NCBI RefSeq assembly: GCF_041346925.1
Contig: NZ_CP166840.1
Coordinates: 3,781,001 to 3,845,000, forward strand
Direction: 5' to 3'
Source: Agaribacterium sp. ZY112
GTDB taxonomy: Bacteria > Pseudomonadota > Gammaproteobacteria > Pseudomonadales > Cellvibrionaceae
DNA: 64,000 nt
Program-made: the position numbers and the translations under genes
Notes under the pieces: generated by a model
Told to the model about the DNA's origin: nothing
Databases searched by the model: none
Seen by the model: only the letters and a program-made list of their open reading frames with translations
Part shown: positions 18,044 to 27,813 of the stretch, in pieces
Layout: every line of letters begins with the position of its first letter
How positions within the stretch are numbered: the first letter of the stretch is position 1

Positions 18044-19003
18044 ATGTTGCCCTTCCTGGAAGCCGTGCAGCCAGAACTGGAGCGCGTCAACCAAACCATA
18101 TTAAAGCGCCTCTACTCCGAAGAACCCCTCGTTGAAGATATAGGCCATCATTTAATTAGTGCTGGCGGTAAACGCTTGCGCCCAATACTTGTTCTTATGT
18201 GTGCTAAAGCCCTGAACTATCAAGGCGAAGACCACTTTGAGCTCGCTGCGGTCATCGAGTTTATCCACAGTGCCACCTTACTTCACGATGACGTTGTTGA
18301 TGTCAGCGAATTACGCCGTGGCATGCCTACAGCCAATGCCAAATGGGGCAATGCGCCAAGTGTCTTGGTTGGCGACTTTCTATATAGCCGTGCATTTCAG
18401 ATGATGGTTGCTGTTGGCAGCATGGATATTATGCAAATCTTATCCAACACCACCAATGTTATCGCGGAAGGCGAAGTTCAACAGTTAGCCAATGCTCGCA
18501 AGCCCGAACTAACAGAAGAGCAATACCGAAACGTCATCTACAAAAAGACAGCCGCCCTATTTGAAGCAGCATGCGAGTGTGGCGCCAGCATTGCCGGTGA
18601 CAATGAACACAAACACGCACTAAAACAATACGGCTATCATTTAGGCCTAGCCTTTCAATTAATGGATGATCTTCTAGACTACGAAGGCGACAGCGAAGCG
18701 CTCGGAAAAAATGTGGGCGACGATTTAGCAGAAGGTAAAACCACTCTGCCTGTCATATTCGCGATACAAAATAGCAATATTGATGACAAAAATTTGATTT
18801 GCCAAGCAATTACCGATGCCGATATCAGTAAGCTTGAACGCATTATCGAGCTCGTCAAAAGCAGTGGCGGACTCGACTACACTCGCGAAGCGGCCAAAAC
18901 GCACGCGCAAGAAGCCATCAAACATCTAGCCAGCCTTCCTGATTCAGACTGGCGCCAGAGCCTTATCGAACTGGCTAAGTTTGCAGTGGAACGCGCGCAC
19001 TAG
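18044..19003 (+). CDS. ispB: Polyprenyl (octaprenyl) diphosphate synthase
   Basis: A 319-residue trans-prenyltransferase that extends farnesyl diphosphate with isopentenyl diphosphate to give the ubiquinone side chain. Both aspartate-rich motifs are present: LLHDDVVD (about residue 84, FARM) and LMDDLLDYEGD (about residue 205, SARM). GGKRLRP and the KTTLP motif are also present. The length matches E. coli IspB. Chain length (C40 or C45) cannot be read reliably. ATG 18044 with AAGG upstream. It is divergent from rplU, a conserved arrangement. Confidence 0.94.
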   Translation: MLPFLEAVQPELERVNQTILKRLYSEEPLVEDIGHHLISAGGKRLRPILVLMCAKALNYQGEDHFELAAVIEFIHSATLLHDDVVDVSELRRGMPTANAKWGNAPSVLVGDFLYSRAFQMMVAVGSMDIMQILSNTTNVIAEGEVQQLANARKPELTEEQYRNVIYKKTAALFEAACECGASIAGDNEHKHALKQYGYHLGLAFQLMDDLLDYEGDSEALGKNVGDDLAEGKTTLPVIFAIQNSNIDDKNLICQAITDADISKLERIIELVKSSGGLDYTREAAKTHAQEAIKHLASLPDSDWRQSLIELAKFAVERAH

Positions 19004-19044
19004 TAGGGCCCCTCCTTTTTTAGAACCTGCAGGAAAGCAAGAAC

Positions 19045-20679
19045 ATGCCAGTACAGATCTCAGACCTCTACGACAACTGGGCCGAACTTCAAGCCCACGC
19101 TGATACTTGGAAGCAACGCACTCTAAAACAAGCCTTCGATAAAGACAGCAATCGCGCCGCCCGCTACAGTACTGCTGCTGCAGGGCTTGAGTACGACTAC
19201 AGCAAAAACCACGTTGACGAGGACACCCTCAAACTATTGCTTGGCCTTGCTGAAAAAGCGGACCTAAAGGGCGCGATCAAAAGGCTGTTTCGTGGCGATC
19301 ACATCAACAATACCGAAGATCGCCCAGCTCTTCATAGCGACCTACGCTTTGAGGGAGAAGCTCAAAACGACAACCAGAAAGAAGTTGCTGCTGCACTAGA
19401 CAAAATGTCAGGCCTAATCAGCCGTGTCCACAACGGCGAATGGAAAGGCTTTGACGGACAAGAAATCACAGATGTGGTCAACATCGGTATTGGCGGCTCC
19501 GACCTAGGCCCACGCATGGTCACTAAAGCGCTCAGCGCTTACCACACCGGCCACGTCAATGTTCACTTTGTTGCGAATGTCGATGGCGCAGAGATCAATG
19601 ACCTATTTGAAAAACTAAACGCTGGCAGCACTCTATGGCTTGTCGCGTCTAAGTCATTCTCAACCCTTGAAACTCTTGAGAACGCGCTAACCGCTCGCCG
19701 CTGGATGCTAAGCCAAGGCTGCCCTGAAGACTCCCTAGCCAAACACTTTGTTGCTATCTCTTCTAAAGTAGAAAAAGCCATTGAATTTGGTATGGATGCA
19801 GACAACGTATATCCAATGTGGGACTGGGTTGGCGGACGTTACAGCCTTTGGTCTGCGATTGGTATGCCTATCGCTTTTGCAGTAGGCATGGATAATTTTA
19901 ATAAGTTGCGTGCAGGTGCCGCACGCTTAGACAATCACTTTGCAGAAGCCCCTCTTGAGAAAAACATCCCCGCCTTAATGGGTTTATTGATGTTTTGGTA
20001 CAGTAACGTTCTAGGCGCAGACAACCAAGCCGTACTACCTTATGCAAACCACTTACAATTACTACCATCGTATTTACAGCAACTCGAGATGGAGAGTAAT
20101 GGCAAAAGCGTAAATAAAGAAGGCCAGCGCCTAGGCTACCAAACCGGTTCTATTGTTTGGGGAACCGAGGGCACCAACGGCCAGCACAGCTTCCACCAAC
20201 TACTGCATCAAGGCAATGTATTAACCCCTATCGACTTTATTGCCCCCCTACGCGCCAAGCATGACATCAAGCACCAGCAGAAATATTTAATTGCAAACTG
20301 CATTGCTCAAAGCCAAGCGCTCATGGAAGGACGAGACCTCGCCGCAAGCAAAGCGGAGCTAGAGGCACAAGGTGTTGCTGCCGACGAAATCAACGCGCTA
20401 GCTGAACACAAAGTTCACCCTGGTAATCGTCCATCAAGCACCATCGCAATGGAAGAGCTAAATCCCGAAACCCTTGGGGCTCTTATCGCCGCCTACGAAC
20501 AAAAGGTGTTTACTCTAGGAGTGCTTTGGAACATTAACTCTTTTGACCAATGGGGCGTAGAACTAGGGAAACTACTCGGCACTCACGTTGCAACGGCAAT
20601 AGACACAACCGATGTACCCACAGACTGGGATAGCTCAACTAAAACCCTCATCAAACGCTTTTTAGAAGCCAACGCTTAA
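19045..20679 (+). CDS. pgi: Glucose-6-phosphate isomerase
   Basis: A 544-residue enzyme that interconverts glucose-6-phosphate and fructose-6-phosphate. The family signatures are present: VNIGIGGSDLGPRM, FVANVDGAEI, SKSFSTLETL, DWVGGRYSLWSAIG and GTEGTNGQHSFHQLLHQG, with Glu, His and Lys catalytic positions in the expected segments. Full length. AGGAAAG precedes ATG 19045. It follows ispB after 41 bases, so it may partly share its transcript, and ends in a strong terminator. Confidence 0.97.
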   Translation: MPVQISDLYDNWAELQAHADTWKQRTLKQAFDKDSNRAARYSTAAAGLEYDYSKNHVDEDTLKLLLGLAEKADLKGAIKRLFRGDHINNTEDRPALHSDLRFEGEAQNDNQKEVAAALDKMSGLISRVHNGEWKGFDGQEITDVVNIGIGGSDLGPRMVTKALSAYHTGHVNVHFVANVDGAEINDLFEKLNAGSTLWLVASKSFSTLETLENALTARRWMLSQGCPEDSLAKHFVAISSKVEKAIEFGMDADNVYPMWDWVGGRYSLWSAIGMPIAFAVGMDNFNKLRAGAARLDNHFAEAPLEKNIPALMGLLMFWYSNVLGADNQAVLPYANHLQLLPSYLQQLEMESNGKSVNKEGQRLGYQTGSIVWGTEGTNGQHSFHQLLHQGNVLTPIDFIAPLRAKHDIKHQQKYLIANCIAQSQALMEGRDLAASKAELEAQGVAADEINALAEHKVHPGNRPSSTIAMEELNPETLGALIAAYEQKVFTLGVLWNINSFDQWGVELGKLLGTHVATAIDTTDVPTDWDSSTKTLIKRFLEANA

Positions 20680-20703
20680 AGCCGTTGATGCTTTGTTTTA
20701 TTA

Positions 20704-20732
20704 AAGCCCGCTCATGCGGGCTTCTTTGATTT
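20704..20732 (+). terminator. Intrinsic terminator of pgi
   Basis: An AAGCCCGC/GCGGGCTT stem with a TCAT loop, followed by a T-rich stretch, 25 bases after pgi. Confidence 0.8.
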
Positions 20733-20811
20733 TGCCGCCCAACAACTGATATTCTCTAAAAGCAACTTCTGGCGCTATACTTAACAATACACTTTCAGCT
20801 CAGCTTCAACT

Positions 20812-21714
20812 ATGCGCCCCCCATTAACCATTCTAAGCTGCCTACTACTAAGCCATTTTTGCTTCGGTGAGCAGAGCAACAAACAGGTCATAACGGTTGC
20901 AGCGCCCGGCATCATCAGCGAAGAATATAAAGACCTTAAAGGCAATAAAGAATGCGTAGACAAGCGCTTATTGGGAAGCCGCTACTTTTCGAGAGGCGCC
21001 ATCGAAGCTGCTCTCATTTGCCTTGCCCTCAAGAGCAGTAACTACAAAAATCAACTCAAGCTCATTCCCTCCCCCAATTACAGTCGCGCCCTTCGCATGG
21101 TAGAGCTTGGCGAGGCTGACATCAGCGCAGAAAGCATCTGGAGCTTCGACACTCAGCCTGAGCTCGTACTTAAAAGTCAGGCCGTTTACAGATGGGGCGA
21201 ATTCGAAAAAGGCCTCTATACAATCCCCCAGCACCCACTGCAAAAAGAGAACCCCGACCAGCTAGACATTAGCCCCTATAGAGGTGTCACCATCCGAGGC
21301 TGGCACTCAGACTGGCAAGCCCTGAGCGCAATAACCGCACAAATCTATAGCGCCACGCGGCATGACTCCCCATTCCTTATGCTTCAAGCGGGTCGAGCTG
21401 ACTTTATGCTTATGAACTTCACCAGCACTAAGAGCCTAGAGATCGAACAAATTGGCGTTAAAATGAAACCCATAGCCGGCGTCAAGGTAAAACTACCTGG
21501 CTCACGCCATTTTGTCGTCTCGCGCAAAACCAACAAGGGACAACAACTACTAGACGCAATCAATAAGGGGCTTGCACAACTGCGCAAAGATGGCGAACTG
21601 CAAGAGCTCCTACTTCACGTGGGATTAAACAGCCCCAAAACAAAAAACTGGCACGTATTAAACAAAAACTCATTTGAGCAAGCCAAAGCGCTCTATATGA
21701 AACACAACAAATAG
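20812..21714 (+). CDS. Periplasmic binding-protein-like (family 3-related) protein
   Basis: A 300-residue exported protein: signal peptide about residues 1-19 (LTILSCLLLSHFCFG). The body shows loose similarity to family-3 binding proteins: a first strand KQVITVAAPG, then SPNYSRALRMVELGEADIS (the lobe I motif seen in NYxRALxEVxxGxAD), GVTIRGWHSDW, LQAGRADFMLMNF in lobe II, and a C-terminal helix LLDAINKGLAQLRKDGELQELL typical of the family. The NYSRAL...GEAD segment matches NYGRALAEVSSGGAD of the protein at 6686-7408, so the two are distant relatives. No transporter genes are adjacent. The ligand is unknown. The gene converges with galU. Confidence 0.72.
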   Translation: MRPPLTILSCLLLSHFCFGEQSNKQVITVAAPGIISEEYKDLKGNKECVDKRLLGSRYFSRGAIEAALICLALKSSNYKNQLKLIPSPNYSRALRMVELGEADISAESIWSFDTQPELVLKSQAVYRWGEFEKGLYTIPQHPLQKENPDQLDISPYRGVTIRGWHSDWQALSAITAQIYSATRHDSPFLMLQAGRADFMLMNFTSTKSLEIEQIGVKMKPIAGVKVKLPGSRHFVVSRKTNKGQQLLDAINKGLAQLRKDGELQELLLHVGLNSPKTKNWHVLNKNSFEQAKALYMKHNK

Positions 21715-21718
21715 GCAC

Positions 21719-21742
21719 AAAAAAAGGCCCCAAAGGGCCTTT
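21719..21742 (-). terminator. Terminator of galU (possibly bidirectional)
   Basis: An AAAGGCCC/GGGCCTTT stem is followed on the minus strand by seven T residues. It lies between the convergent binding-protein gene and galU. Confidence 0.82.
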
Positions 21743-21766
21743 CAACAAACACATCAGAAACAATAA

Positions 21767-22594
21767 CTACTTACCGTAAACATTCTCATAAACATAGTTT
21801 GTCGCTTCAACAAAACCACTTACCGCACCACAGTCAAAACGACGCCCCTTAAACTTATAAGCCAACACACAGCCATCTTTAGCTTGCTGCAACAACGCAT
21901 CAGTTAGCTGAATCTCGTCATTTTTACCCGGAGGCGTATTTTCAATAAGCTCAAAAATATCGGGCGTTAAAATATAACGGCCGATAATTGCCAAATTACT
22001 TGGGGCATTCTCAGGCTCTGGTTTCTCGACCATATCTGTCACTTGGTAAAGCCCCTCTTTCATCTGCTCTCCAGCGATCACCCCAAACTTAGAAATCTCA
22101 TCTTGCGGCACTTCTTGCACAGCAACAATACTGCAACGGAACTGTTTATAAAGACGGACCATTTGCGCCAAAACACCATCGCCATCTTCTGCAACACATA
22201 GGTCATCAGACAAGACCACACCAAAAGGCTCATTACCAATCAGGCGTCGTCCCTGTAGGATTGCATCTCCAAGTCCCGCCATAGAAGGCTGGCGCGTAAA
22301 AGAAAAAGAACCTTTTGAGATCACATCACGAATAGAGTTTAAATATTCCTCCTTTGAGCTACCTGCAATTTGATGCTCAAGCTCATAACTCACATCAAAA
22401 TGGTCCGCAATAGCTCGCTTACCACGACCAGTAACCAAACCGATTTCAGTCAAACCAGCCTCAATAGCCTCTTCCACACCATATTGAACCAGTGGCTTAT
22501 TCACAATAGGCAGCATTTCTTTCGGCATAGACTTCGTCGCCGGTAAGAATCGGGTTCCATATCCAGCAACCGGGAATAGGCACTTTTTGATCAT
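21767..22594 (-). CDS. galU: UTP-glucose-1-phosphate uridylyltransferase
   Basis: A 275-residue nucleotidyltransferase making UDP-glucose for glycans and exopolysaccharide. It has the nucleotide-binding FPVAGYGTRFLPATKSMPKE motif, ITxVTGRGKRAI-like LVTGRGKRAIADHFD, FGVVLSDDLC, VEKPEPENAPS and IQLTDALLQ. It matches the GalU/HasC/GtaB family in length and order. It stands alone with its own terminator. The upstream 197-base gap also carries the divergent fabA promoter. Confidence 0.96.
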   Translation of the reverse strand: MIKKCLFPVAGYGTRFLPATKSMPKEMLPIVNKPLVQYGVEEAIEAGLTEIGLVTGRGKRAIADHFDVSYELEHQIAGSSKEEYLNSIRDVISKGSFSFTRQPSMAGLGDAILQGRRLIGNEPFGVVLSDDLCVAEDGDGVLAQMVRLYKQFRCSIVAVQEVPQDEISKFGVIAGEQMKEGLYQVTDMVEKPEPENAPSNLAIIGRYILTPDIFELIENTPPGKNDEIQLTDALLQQAKDGCVLAYKFKGRRFDCGAVSGFVEATNYVYENVYGK

Positions 22595-22708
22595 TTTAAA
22601 ACTCCTTTAAGAAAAGATAAGAACTGCGCAAATTTTTAGATGCACGGAATATACCACAGACACTTTAAAAAACCCGTGTTTCACAATTAGGACAACAAGC
22701 TAGGTCAC

Positions 22709-22736
22709 TGGACATAAGCCAATAAGCGGTTAGAAT
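22709..22736 (+). promoter_or_regulatory. Promoter of fabA
   Basis: TGGACA (22709-22714), a 16-base spacer and TAGAAT (22731-22736). Transcription would begin near 22743. That rules out the long start at 22735 and leaves a leader of about 50 bases to ATG 22792. Confidence 0.6.
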
Positions 22737-22791
22737 GTCGCATCGAACGGCTATGCGCCTAACAAAACTAAAAATTCATAGACTCCTTCCC

Positions 22792-23319
22792 ATGATTGAA
22801 AACTTCGAACCCCAATCTTCGTACAACCGTGAAGAATTGCTGCAATGCGGCCGCGGTGAGCTTTTTGGCCCTGGTAACGCACAATTACCAATGCCCAATA
22901 TGCTGATGGTTGATGCCATTACTCATATTAGCAAAACCGGCGGTGAATACGGCAAGGGGGAGATTATTGCCGAATTAGATATCAATCCAGATCTATGGTT
23001 TTTTGACTGTCATTTCCCTGGCGACCCTGTCATGCCGGGTTGCTTAGGCCTAGACGCCATGTGGCAGCTTGTCGGCTTTTTCCTTGCTTGGAAGGGCAAC
23101 CCTGGCCGCGGCCGCGCTCTAGGTACTGGCGACCTTAAATTTACCGGTCAAGTGTTACCAACCGCCAAGAAAGTAACCTACCATATTCACTTAAAGCGCG
23201 TTATTGAACGCAAACTCGTTATGGGCATCGCCGACGGCCGTGTTGCCGTAGATGGTAAAGAAATTTATTTCGCAAAAGACCTACGAGTAGGTTTATTCGG
23301 GAACACCGACTCATTTTAA
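22792..23319 (+). CDS. fabA: 3-hydroxydecanoyl-ACP dehydratase/isomerase
   Basis: A 175-residue hot-dog-fold enzyme that dehydrates 3-hydroxydecanoyl-ACP and isomerises trans-2- to cis-3-decenoyl-ACP, the branch point of unsaturated fatty acid synthesis. The active-site His is in [14 protein letters not shown] and the Asp in [20 protein letters not shown] and [13 protein letters not shown] complete the signature. ATG 22792 fits the E. coli FabA start (172 residues) and the mapped promoter, although the ribosome-binding site is poor. It is followed by fabB after 86 bases. Confidence 0.95.
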   Translation: MIENFEPQSSYNREELLQCGRGELFGPGNAQLPMPNMLMVDAITHISKTGGEYGKGEIIAELDINPDLWFFDCHFPGDPVMPGCLGLDAMWQLVGFFLAWKGNPGRGRALGTGDLKFTGQVLPTAKKVTYHIHLKRVIERKLVMGIADGRVAVDGKEIYFAKDLRVGLFGNTDSF

Positions 23320-23338
23320 GAGTCTGATAATGACGACA

Positions 23339-23360
23339 AGCACTGCACTATAGCAGTGCT
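23339..23360 (+). other. Hairpin in the fabA-fabB spacer
   Basis: AGCACTGC pairs perfectly with GCAGTGCT around a six-base loop, without a T run. It may stabilise the fabA 3' end or tune fabB expression in a shared transcript. Confidence 0.4.
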
Positions 23361-23405
23361 AGCGGCTCCCCAAAAGCGAGCAAGCAAGAACAATAGAGGC
23401 AAAAT

Positions 23406-24620
23406 ATGAAACGCGTAGTAATTACCGGTATGGGCATTGTTTCATGCATCGGCAACGATAAAGACACCGTACTTAACTCTCTTAAAGAGGGTAAGTCAGG
23501 TATTAAAATAAACCCTGACTACGTAGAGCAAAAATTCCGCAGCCATGTTGCCGGCTCAATCGACATCGATTTTAGCGAGCACATTGACCGCAAAGTCCAG
23601 CGTTTTATGGGCGACGCAGCTGCCTTCGCCTATATCTCAATGAAGCAAGCAATTGAAGATTCAAACCTGACGGAAGAACAAGTCAGCAATGAGCGCACCG
23701 GTATTGTCATGGGCTCAGGCGGCGCATCAACGGCAAGCGTTGTTGAAAGTGCTGATATCATGAGAAGCCGAGGCGTCAAACGTGCAGGACCTTATCGCGT
23801 AACACAAACCATGGGCAGCACTGCCTCTGCATGCCTAGCCACTCCATTTAAGATTAAAGGCGTGAACTACAGCATCAGCTCAGCTTGTGCCACAAGCGCC
23901 CACTGTATCGGCCACGCAATGGAGCTTATCCAACTAGGCAAACAGGATGTCGTATTTGCTGGTGGCGGTGAAGAGGAGCACTGGACCTTGACAGGCCTAT
24001 TTGATGCCATGGGCGCCCTATCTACCAAGTACAACGACACCCCCGAGAAAGCATCTCGCCCTTATGATGCAGACCGTGATGGTTTTGTTATCGCTGGCGG
24101 CGGTGGCTGTGTAGTGGTTGAATCGCTAGACCACGCACTTGCTCGCGGCGCTAAAATCTATGGCGAAATCATCGGTTATGGTGCCACCTCTGACGGTTAT
24201 GACATGGTTGCCCCTAGCGGCGAAGGCGCTGCACGCTGCATGCGCATGGCCATGCAAGACCTAGACGCCCCAATTGACTACATCAACAGTCACGGCACAA
24301 GCACCCCAGTGGGGGACACTAAAGAACTTGGTGCAGTTAAAGAAGTTTTTGGTGACAAGGTTCCACCAATCGCATCAACTAAGAGCTTAACAGGCCACAG
24401 CCTTGGCGCCACTGGTGTTCAAGAGGCCATCTACACCTTACTGATGATGGAAAATAATTTTATTGCCGCATCAGCTAACGTAGAAAATCTTGATGAAGCT
24501 GCAACAGACTGTAACATCGTGACAGAAAAGCGTGAACAAGAAATCAATGTTGCAATGAGCAACAGTTTTGGCTTTGGCGGCACCAACGCCACCCTATTGA
24601 TGAAAAAATTTAAAGCTTAA
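23406..24620 (+). CDS. fabB: 3-oxoacyl-ACP synthase I
   Basis: A 404-residue condensing enzyme (KAS I) that elongates cis-unsaturated acyl-ACP chains after FabA. The Cys-His-His triad is visible: Cys in SSACATSAH, His in [12 protein letters not shown] and His in [10 protein letters not shown]. The C-terminal [10 protein letters not shown] is conserved. GAGGCAAAAT precedes ATG 23406. The fabA-fabB pair is usually controlled by FabR/FadR or DesT-like regulators, but I did not identify an operator. Confidence 0.96.
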   Translation: MKRVVITGMGIVSCIGNDKDTVLNSLKEGKSGIKINPDYVEQKFRSHVAGSIDIDFSEHIDRKVQRFMGDAAAFAYISMKQAIEDSNLTEEQVSNERTGIVMGSGGASTASVVESADIMRSRGVKRAGPYRVTQTMGSTASACLATPFKIKGVNYSISSACATSAHCIGHAMELIQLGKQDVVFAGGGEEEHWTLTGLFDAMGALSTKYNDTPEKASRPYDADRDGFVIAGGGGCVVVESLDHALARGAKIYGEIIGYGATSDGYDMVAPSGEGAARCMRMAMQDLDAPIDYINSHGTSTPVGDTKELGAVKEVFGDKVPPIASTKSLTGHSLGATGVQEAIYTLLMMENNFIAASANVENLDEAATDCNIVTEKREQEINVAMSNSFGFGGTNATLLMKKFKA

Positions 24621-24661
24621 GAAGCAACTTCCACTTAATTAAAAACTTAAGATGGAATAAC

Positions 24662-24687
24662 AAAAAGGCGCCAATTGGCGCCTTTTT
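24662..24687. terminator. Bidirectional terminator after fabB
   Basis: A 13-bp palindrome, AAAAAGGCGCCAA with TTGGCGCCTTTTT, serves fabB and the convergent RmlD-like gene. Confidence 0.9.
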
Positions 24688-24730
24688 GTTATTAAAATAT
24701 GAGACTTAGCTGTATCAAGCCCATATTGAT

Positions 24731-25582
24731 CTAACCCTCTATGGTTTTGGCGTAGCCATTCTCATGCAACCACGCCCGCAGCAAACTACCAAACCCTCTT
24801 CGCCATGTAGGCAGCTGAATACCAAAACAATCGGTAATGCGGCGCCCCAAAACATTGGCGTCTGCCTGATAAAGAGCACGCATATCGTCAGCACCGGCTA
24901 CAGCAGGCAGATCAAACTCCCTATCCAACTCCTTACTCAGCTGACGCACCAACTGATCACAAAATTCAGCTTCAGAGCACACATCCGCACTGTGCAAATG
25001 AAACAAGCCCCAATTTTCAGCTCCACATACAATTTGCTGCTGCAGGGAAACTAAAACCGACGCTATAAAAGCCGTCGATATAGGCCCACCATAACGATGA
25101 TCACTAACACACAAAGAGGGGTCAGAAGCAATGATTCGAGAAACAAGAGAGGAAAACAGAGCAGCCTGCCCATCATTTAAAATCCAACTAGCACGAAGAC
25201 AAACATACCTCTTTAAATCTAAGGCTCTAGACTCACGCTCAGACCAATAAGAGCCAACAAAAGCATTAGCCAAATAACTCTCATCAAAATCCCCCTCAAC
25301 GGGCTCTTGCGCCAATTTATAAGAGCTCAGCTGCACAAGAGGCACCTGTCTCTCTGCCGCCAGTGAATACACCTCGCTCATTAACCGATCATAAACGGAA
25401 GGCTCTGCAAGCGGGCTATCCACCAAATCATAAATAACACTGATATGCTCTTTATCTAAATCGGGCATCGCGCTCTGTGAGCAATCAATAGATTGAAGCC
25501 GCCACCCCAACTCCTGAGCTTGAGCACTAAAATCAGTAGCCAACAAGCCACCCGCATGTAAAAGAATGATTTTGTAACTCAC
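24731..25582 (-). CDS. Degenerate RmlD-like (sugar-nucleotide reductase) protein
   Basis: About 283 residues of the extended SDR/RmlD type. The starting strand IILLHAGGLLATDF replaces the usual glycine-rich GxxGxxG nucleotide motif, and the YxxxK active-site motif is poorly kept (GSYWSERES stands where family members have YGxxK). LRASWILND matches the RTSWVYG-like strand of RmlD, and PISTAFIASVLVS matches its substrate-domain region PTxxxxLA. It may be a pseudo-enzyme or bind a different cofactor. The start is set at GTG 25582 with GGTGAGG upstream; the longer frame back to 25690 adds a Cys-rich, unlikely N-terminus. No rhamnose or polysaccharide genes are next to it. Confidence 0.65.
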   Translation of the reverse strand: MSYKIILLHAGGLLATDFSAQAQELGWRLQSIDCSQSAMPDLDKEHISVIYDLVDSPLAEPSVYDRLMSEVYSLAAERQVPLVQLSSYKLAQEPVEGDFDESYLANAFVGSYWSERESRALDLKRYVCLRASWILNDGQAALFSSLVSRIIASDPSLCVSDHRYGGPISTAFIASVLVSLQQQIVCGAENWGLFHLHSADVCSEAEFCDQLVRQLSKELDREFDLPAVAGADDMRALYQADANVLGRRITDCFGIQLPTWRRGFGSLLRAWLHENGYAKTIEG

Positions 25583-25772
25583 AACAGCCTCACCTATAAG
25601 AAAAACGCAGCCCGCCACACAGGCTTTAGAGCAAAAACAAATCGATGACAGAATATCAGAAAAGTACGACAAGCATGCAGCCTCTCGCATCAGAACAATG
25701 ATGCGTTACACGACAATATACTTAGGTTAAACTTACTCGAATAATAAGTGCACGGGAAGCACGATAAGTACA

Positions 25773-27107
25773 ATGGAAAGTAAGCTTAAACAAGGCCTAA
25801 AACCGCTCATAGCTCAAAGGCAAAAGCTGGGCGTGTGTATTCTAGCAGCAGTACTTACCCTATTTAACCAGCCTGCTTTTAGCGATACCTCAAAAAAACA
25901 CGTCACAATCGCAAGCCAAATCTTAAACGGTGATCACCGCGCCCAAATAAATCGTTCGCTTGAAGCATTCTCCCAACTCCATGAAAACATTACTGTAGAG
26001 CTTATCTCCTTTAGGGACAGCAGTAATTACGCCTCACAAGTCGAACAATGGCTTGAGCAAGGCCACGGCCCCAATGTGTTTTTTTGGTATGGAGGCGAAC
26101 GTATTACCGCCTTAAGTGAAAAGAAGCAACTTCATAAACTAGACGATATTTGGCAAGAGCAAAAACTCGACAAGCTCTTTCCTAAGGCCGTATTAGACTC
26201 TGTGCAGCGCAACTCATCCCGCTACGCCATACCAATCACCTTTTATTTATGGGCTATGTACTATCGACAACAAAAAATGAAAAACCTAAACATCACACCG
26301 CCAAGCACATGGGATGAGGTCCTTCAGAACTGCAAAGAACTTCGCAGCCAAGGCATAGATTTATTCAGCCTTGGAACAAAAAGCGACATCTGGGTTATGT
26401 ACCCTTGGTTTGACTATCTTCTATTAAGAGTAGGCGGCATAGCATTCTACAAAGAGCTAACCTCAGGTAAAATTTCGTATTATGACCCACGTGTAAAACA
26501 GGCACTTAGCCACCTGCAAACTCTCGTGGAAGGAGATTGCTTTAACCACAACACCGACGCTTATAGCTTATGGCAGGCTTTCCCAAGGGTACTGCATGGC
26601 TTTTCCGCCATGTCCCTTATTGAAGGGCTTCCCCAAAGGCATCTACCAAGTAGAATTCATAATGATGTACGTGTCGCACCGTTCCCCGAAGTAGAAAAAG
26701 GCCACGCTCAATATGTGGTCGGCATGGTCAACGTCTTTGTTGTGCCATCCTACACTCAACTAACACCAGAGCTAGAAAAGCTCCTGATTTTTCTCACTAG
26801 CGACAACTTCCAGACAACATTCAACCTTCCAATTGGCCGCCTACCCGCTAGAGCCAGTTCAATAAAGAAATTCCCTCCTCTAGTGCAAGACATGGCTGCC
26901 ATCGTTGACAAAGCGCCCGGTAGCACACTCACATTCGACAGAGAAACAAACATCAACTTCAGCAAGCATGTACCAAAAATCTTGGTCGACTTTTTAACAC
27001 ACAAGAACATTCAGACAAGCACCGAACAACTTGAACACTGGCGCCAACGCATCTATTCAACACCACAAGAGCGGTCGCCGAACGAAGAAAGAAACACAGA
27101 GCAATAA
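25773..27107 (+). CDS. Orphan sugar-type ABC solute-binding protein (paralogue)
   Basis: A 444-residue family-1 periplasmic binding protein with a longer cytoplasmic-side N-terminus before its signal helix (LGVCILAAVLTLFNQPAFS, about residues 20-38). It shares domain order and many residues with the protein at 2928-4175: FWYGGERITAL, RYAIP, LWAMYY, STWDEVLQNC, WFDYLLLRVGG and FPRVLHGFSAM. As with that gene, no permease or ATPase is adjacent. Both are likely products of one duplication. The ligand is unknown. It ends shortly before the convergent ssb gene. Confidence 0.82.
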   Translation: MESKLKQGLKPLIAQRQKLGVCILAAVLTLFNQPAFSDTSKKHVTIASQILNGDHRAQINRSLEAFSQLHENITVELISFRDSSNYASQVEQWLEQGHGPNVFFWYGGERITALSEKKQLHKLDDIWQEQKLDKLFPKAVLDSVQRNSSRYAIPITFYLWAMYYRQQKMKNLNITPPSTWDEVLQNCKELRSQGIDLFSLGTKSDIWVMYPWFDYLLLRVGGIAFYKELTSGKISYYDPRVKQALSHLQTLVEGDCFNHNTDAYSLWQAFPRVLHGFSAMSLIEGLPQRHLPSRIHNDVRVAPFPEVEKGHAQYVVGMVNVFVVPSYTQLTPELEKLLIFLTSDNFQTTFNLPIGRLPARASSIKKFPPLVQDMAAIVDKAPGSTLTFDRETNINFSKHVPKILVDFLTHKNIQTSTEQLEHWRQRIYSTPQERSPNEERNTEQ

Positions 27108-27131
27108 CCATAAAGCAGGCATTCTAGAAAT

Positions 27132-27158
27132 AAAAAAGCCCCTGAAAAACAGAGGCTT
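27132..27158 (-). terminator. Terminator of ssb
   Basis: On the minus strand AAGCCTCTG pairs with CAGGGGCTT (one G-A mismatch) and runs into TTTTTT, 33 bases after the ssb stop. Confidence 0.75.
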
Positions 27159-27190
27159 AATTACTTTACACACCCAAGCTCAGGTGAGCT

Positions 27191-27769
27191 CTAAAATGGA
27201 ATATCATCATCAAATGCATCCATAGCAGGAGGTGCTTGAGGAGCAGGTGCAGCCTGAGGAGCTTGTTGAGGCGCTTGCCTTGGCTGAGAAGCTGCTTGCT
27301 GAGGCGCCTGCGCATATGCCTGTTGTGGTGCGGCCTGTTGAGGCTGCTGCGCAAAGGGCTGCTGAGGCGCAGCTTGTTGCGGAGCCATTCCCCCCATTGC
27401 CGCGCCGCCATAAGCACCACCCTGCTCACCACGGCTATCAAGCATTTGCATTTCACTAGCAACAATTTCAGTTGTATAGCGATCTTGACCACCTTGGTCC
27501 TGCCACTTACGAGTACGTAAACTTCCTTCGATATACAACTTACTACCCTTACGAACGTACTCGCCAACAATTTCAGCAAGACGATTGAAAAACACCACTC
27601 GATGCCACTCAGTACGCTCCTGATTTTGCCCAGTCTGCTTATCCTTCCAAGTTTCAGAAGTTGCAACACTTAAGTTTGTGACTGCCGCTCCATTCGCCGT
27701 AAACTTGGTTTCAGGGTCTTGGCCACAATTACCAACCAAGATCACTTTGTTTACTCCACGAGACGCCAT
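27191..27769 (-). CDS. ssb: Single-stranded DNA-binding protein
   Basis: A 192-residue SSB. An N-terminal OB fold (residues 1-110; [51 protein letters not shown]) is followed by a Gln/Ala/Pro-rich linker and the acidic C-terminal tip FDDDIPF that docks SSB partner proteins. The tip is intact. The linker is low-complexity ([12 protein letters not shown] and similar), which creates spurious antisense frames. The ssb-MFS-near-uvrA neighbourhood resembles that of pseudomonads. Confidence 0.97.
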   Translation of the reverse strand: MASRGVNKVILVGNCGQDPETKFTANGAAVTNLSVATSETWKDKQTGQNQERTEWHRVVFFNRLAEIVGEYVRKGSKLYIEGSLRTRKWQDQGGQDRYTTEIVASEMQMLDSRGEQGGAYGGAAMGGMAPQQAAPQQPFAQQPQQAAPQQAYAQAPQQAASQPRQAPQQAPQAAPAPQAPPAMDAFDDDIPF

Positions 27770-27813
27770 ACTTTACCTACCTAATTAACTTATCTTTCTA
27801 TAACTGTAAAATT

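Noticed and set aside
27166..27669. Long frames in other frames and strands over ssb
   Set aside because: They arise from the Gln/Ala/Pro low-complexity linker of SSB, whose codons read open in several frames. SSB itself is complete and unambiguous.
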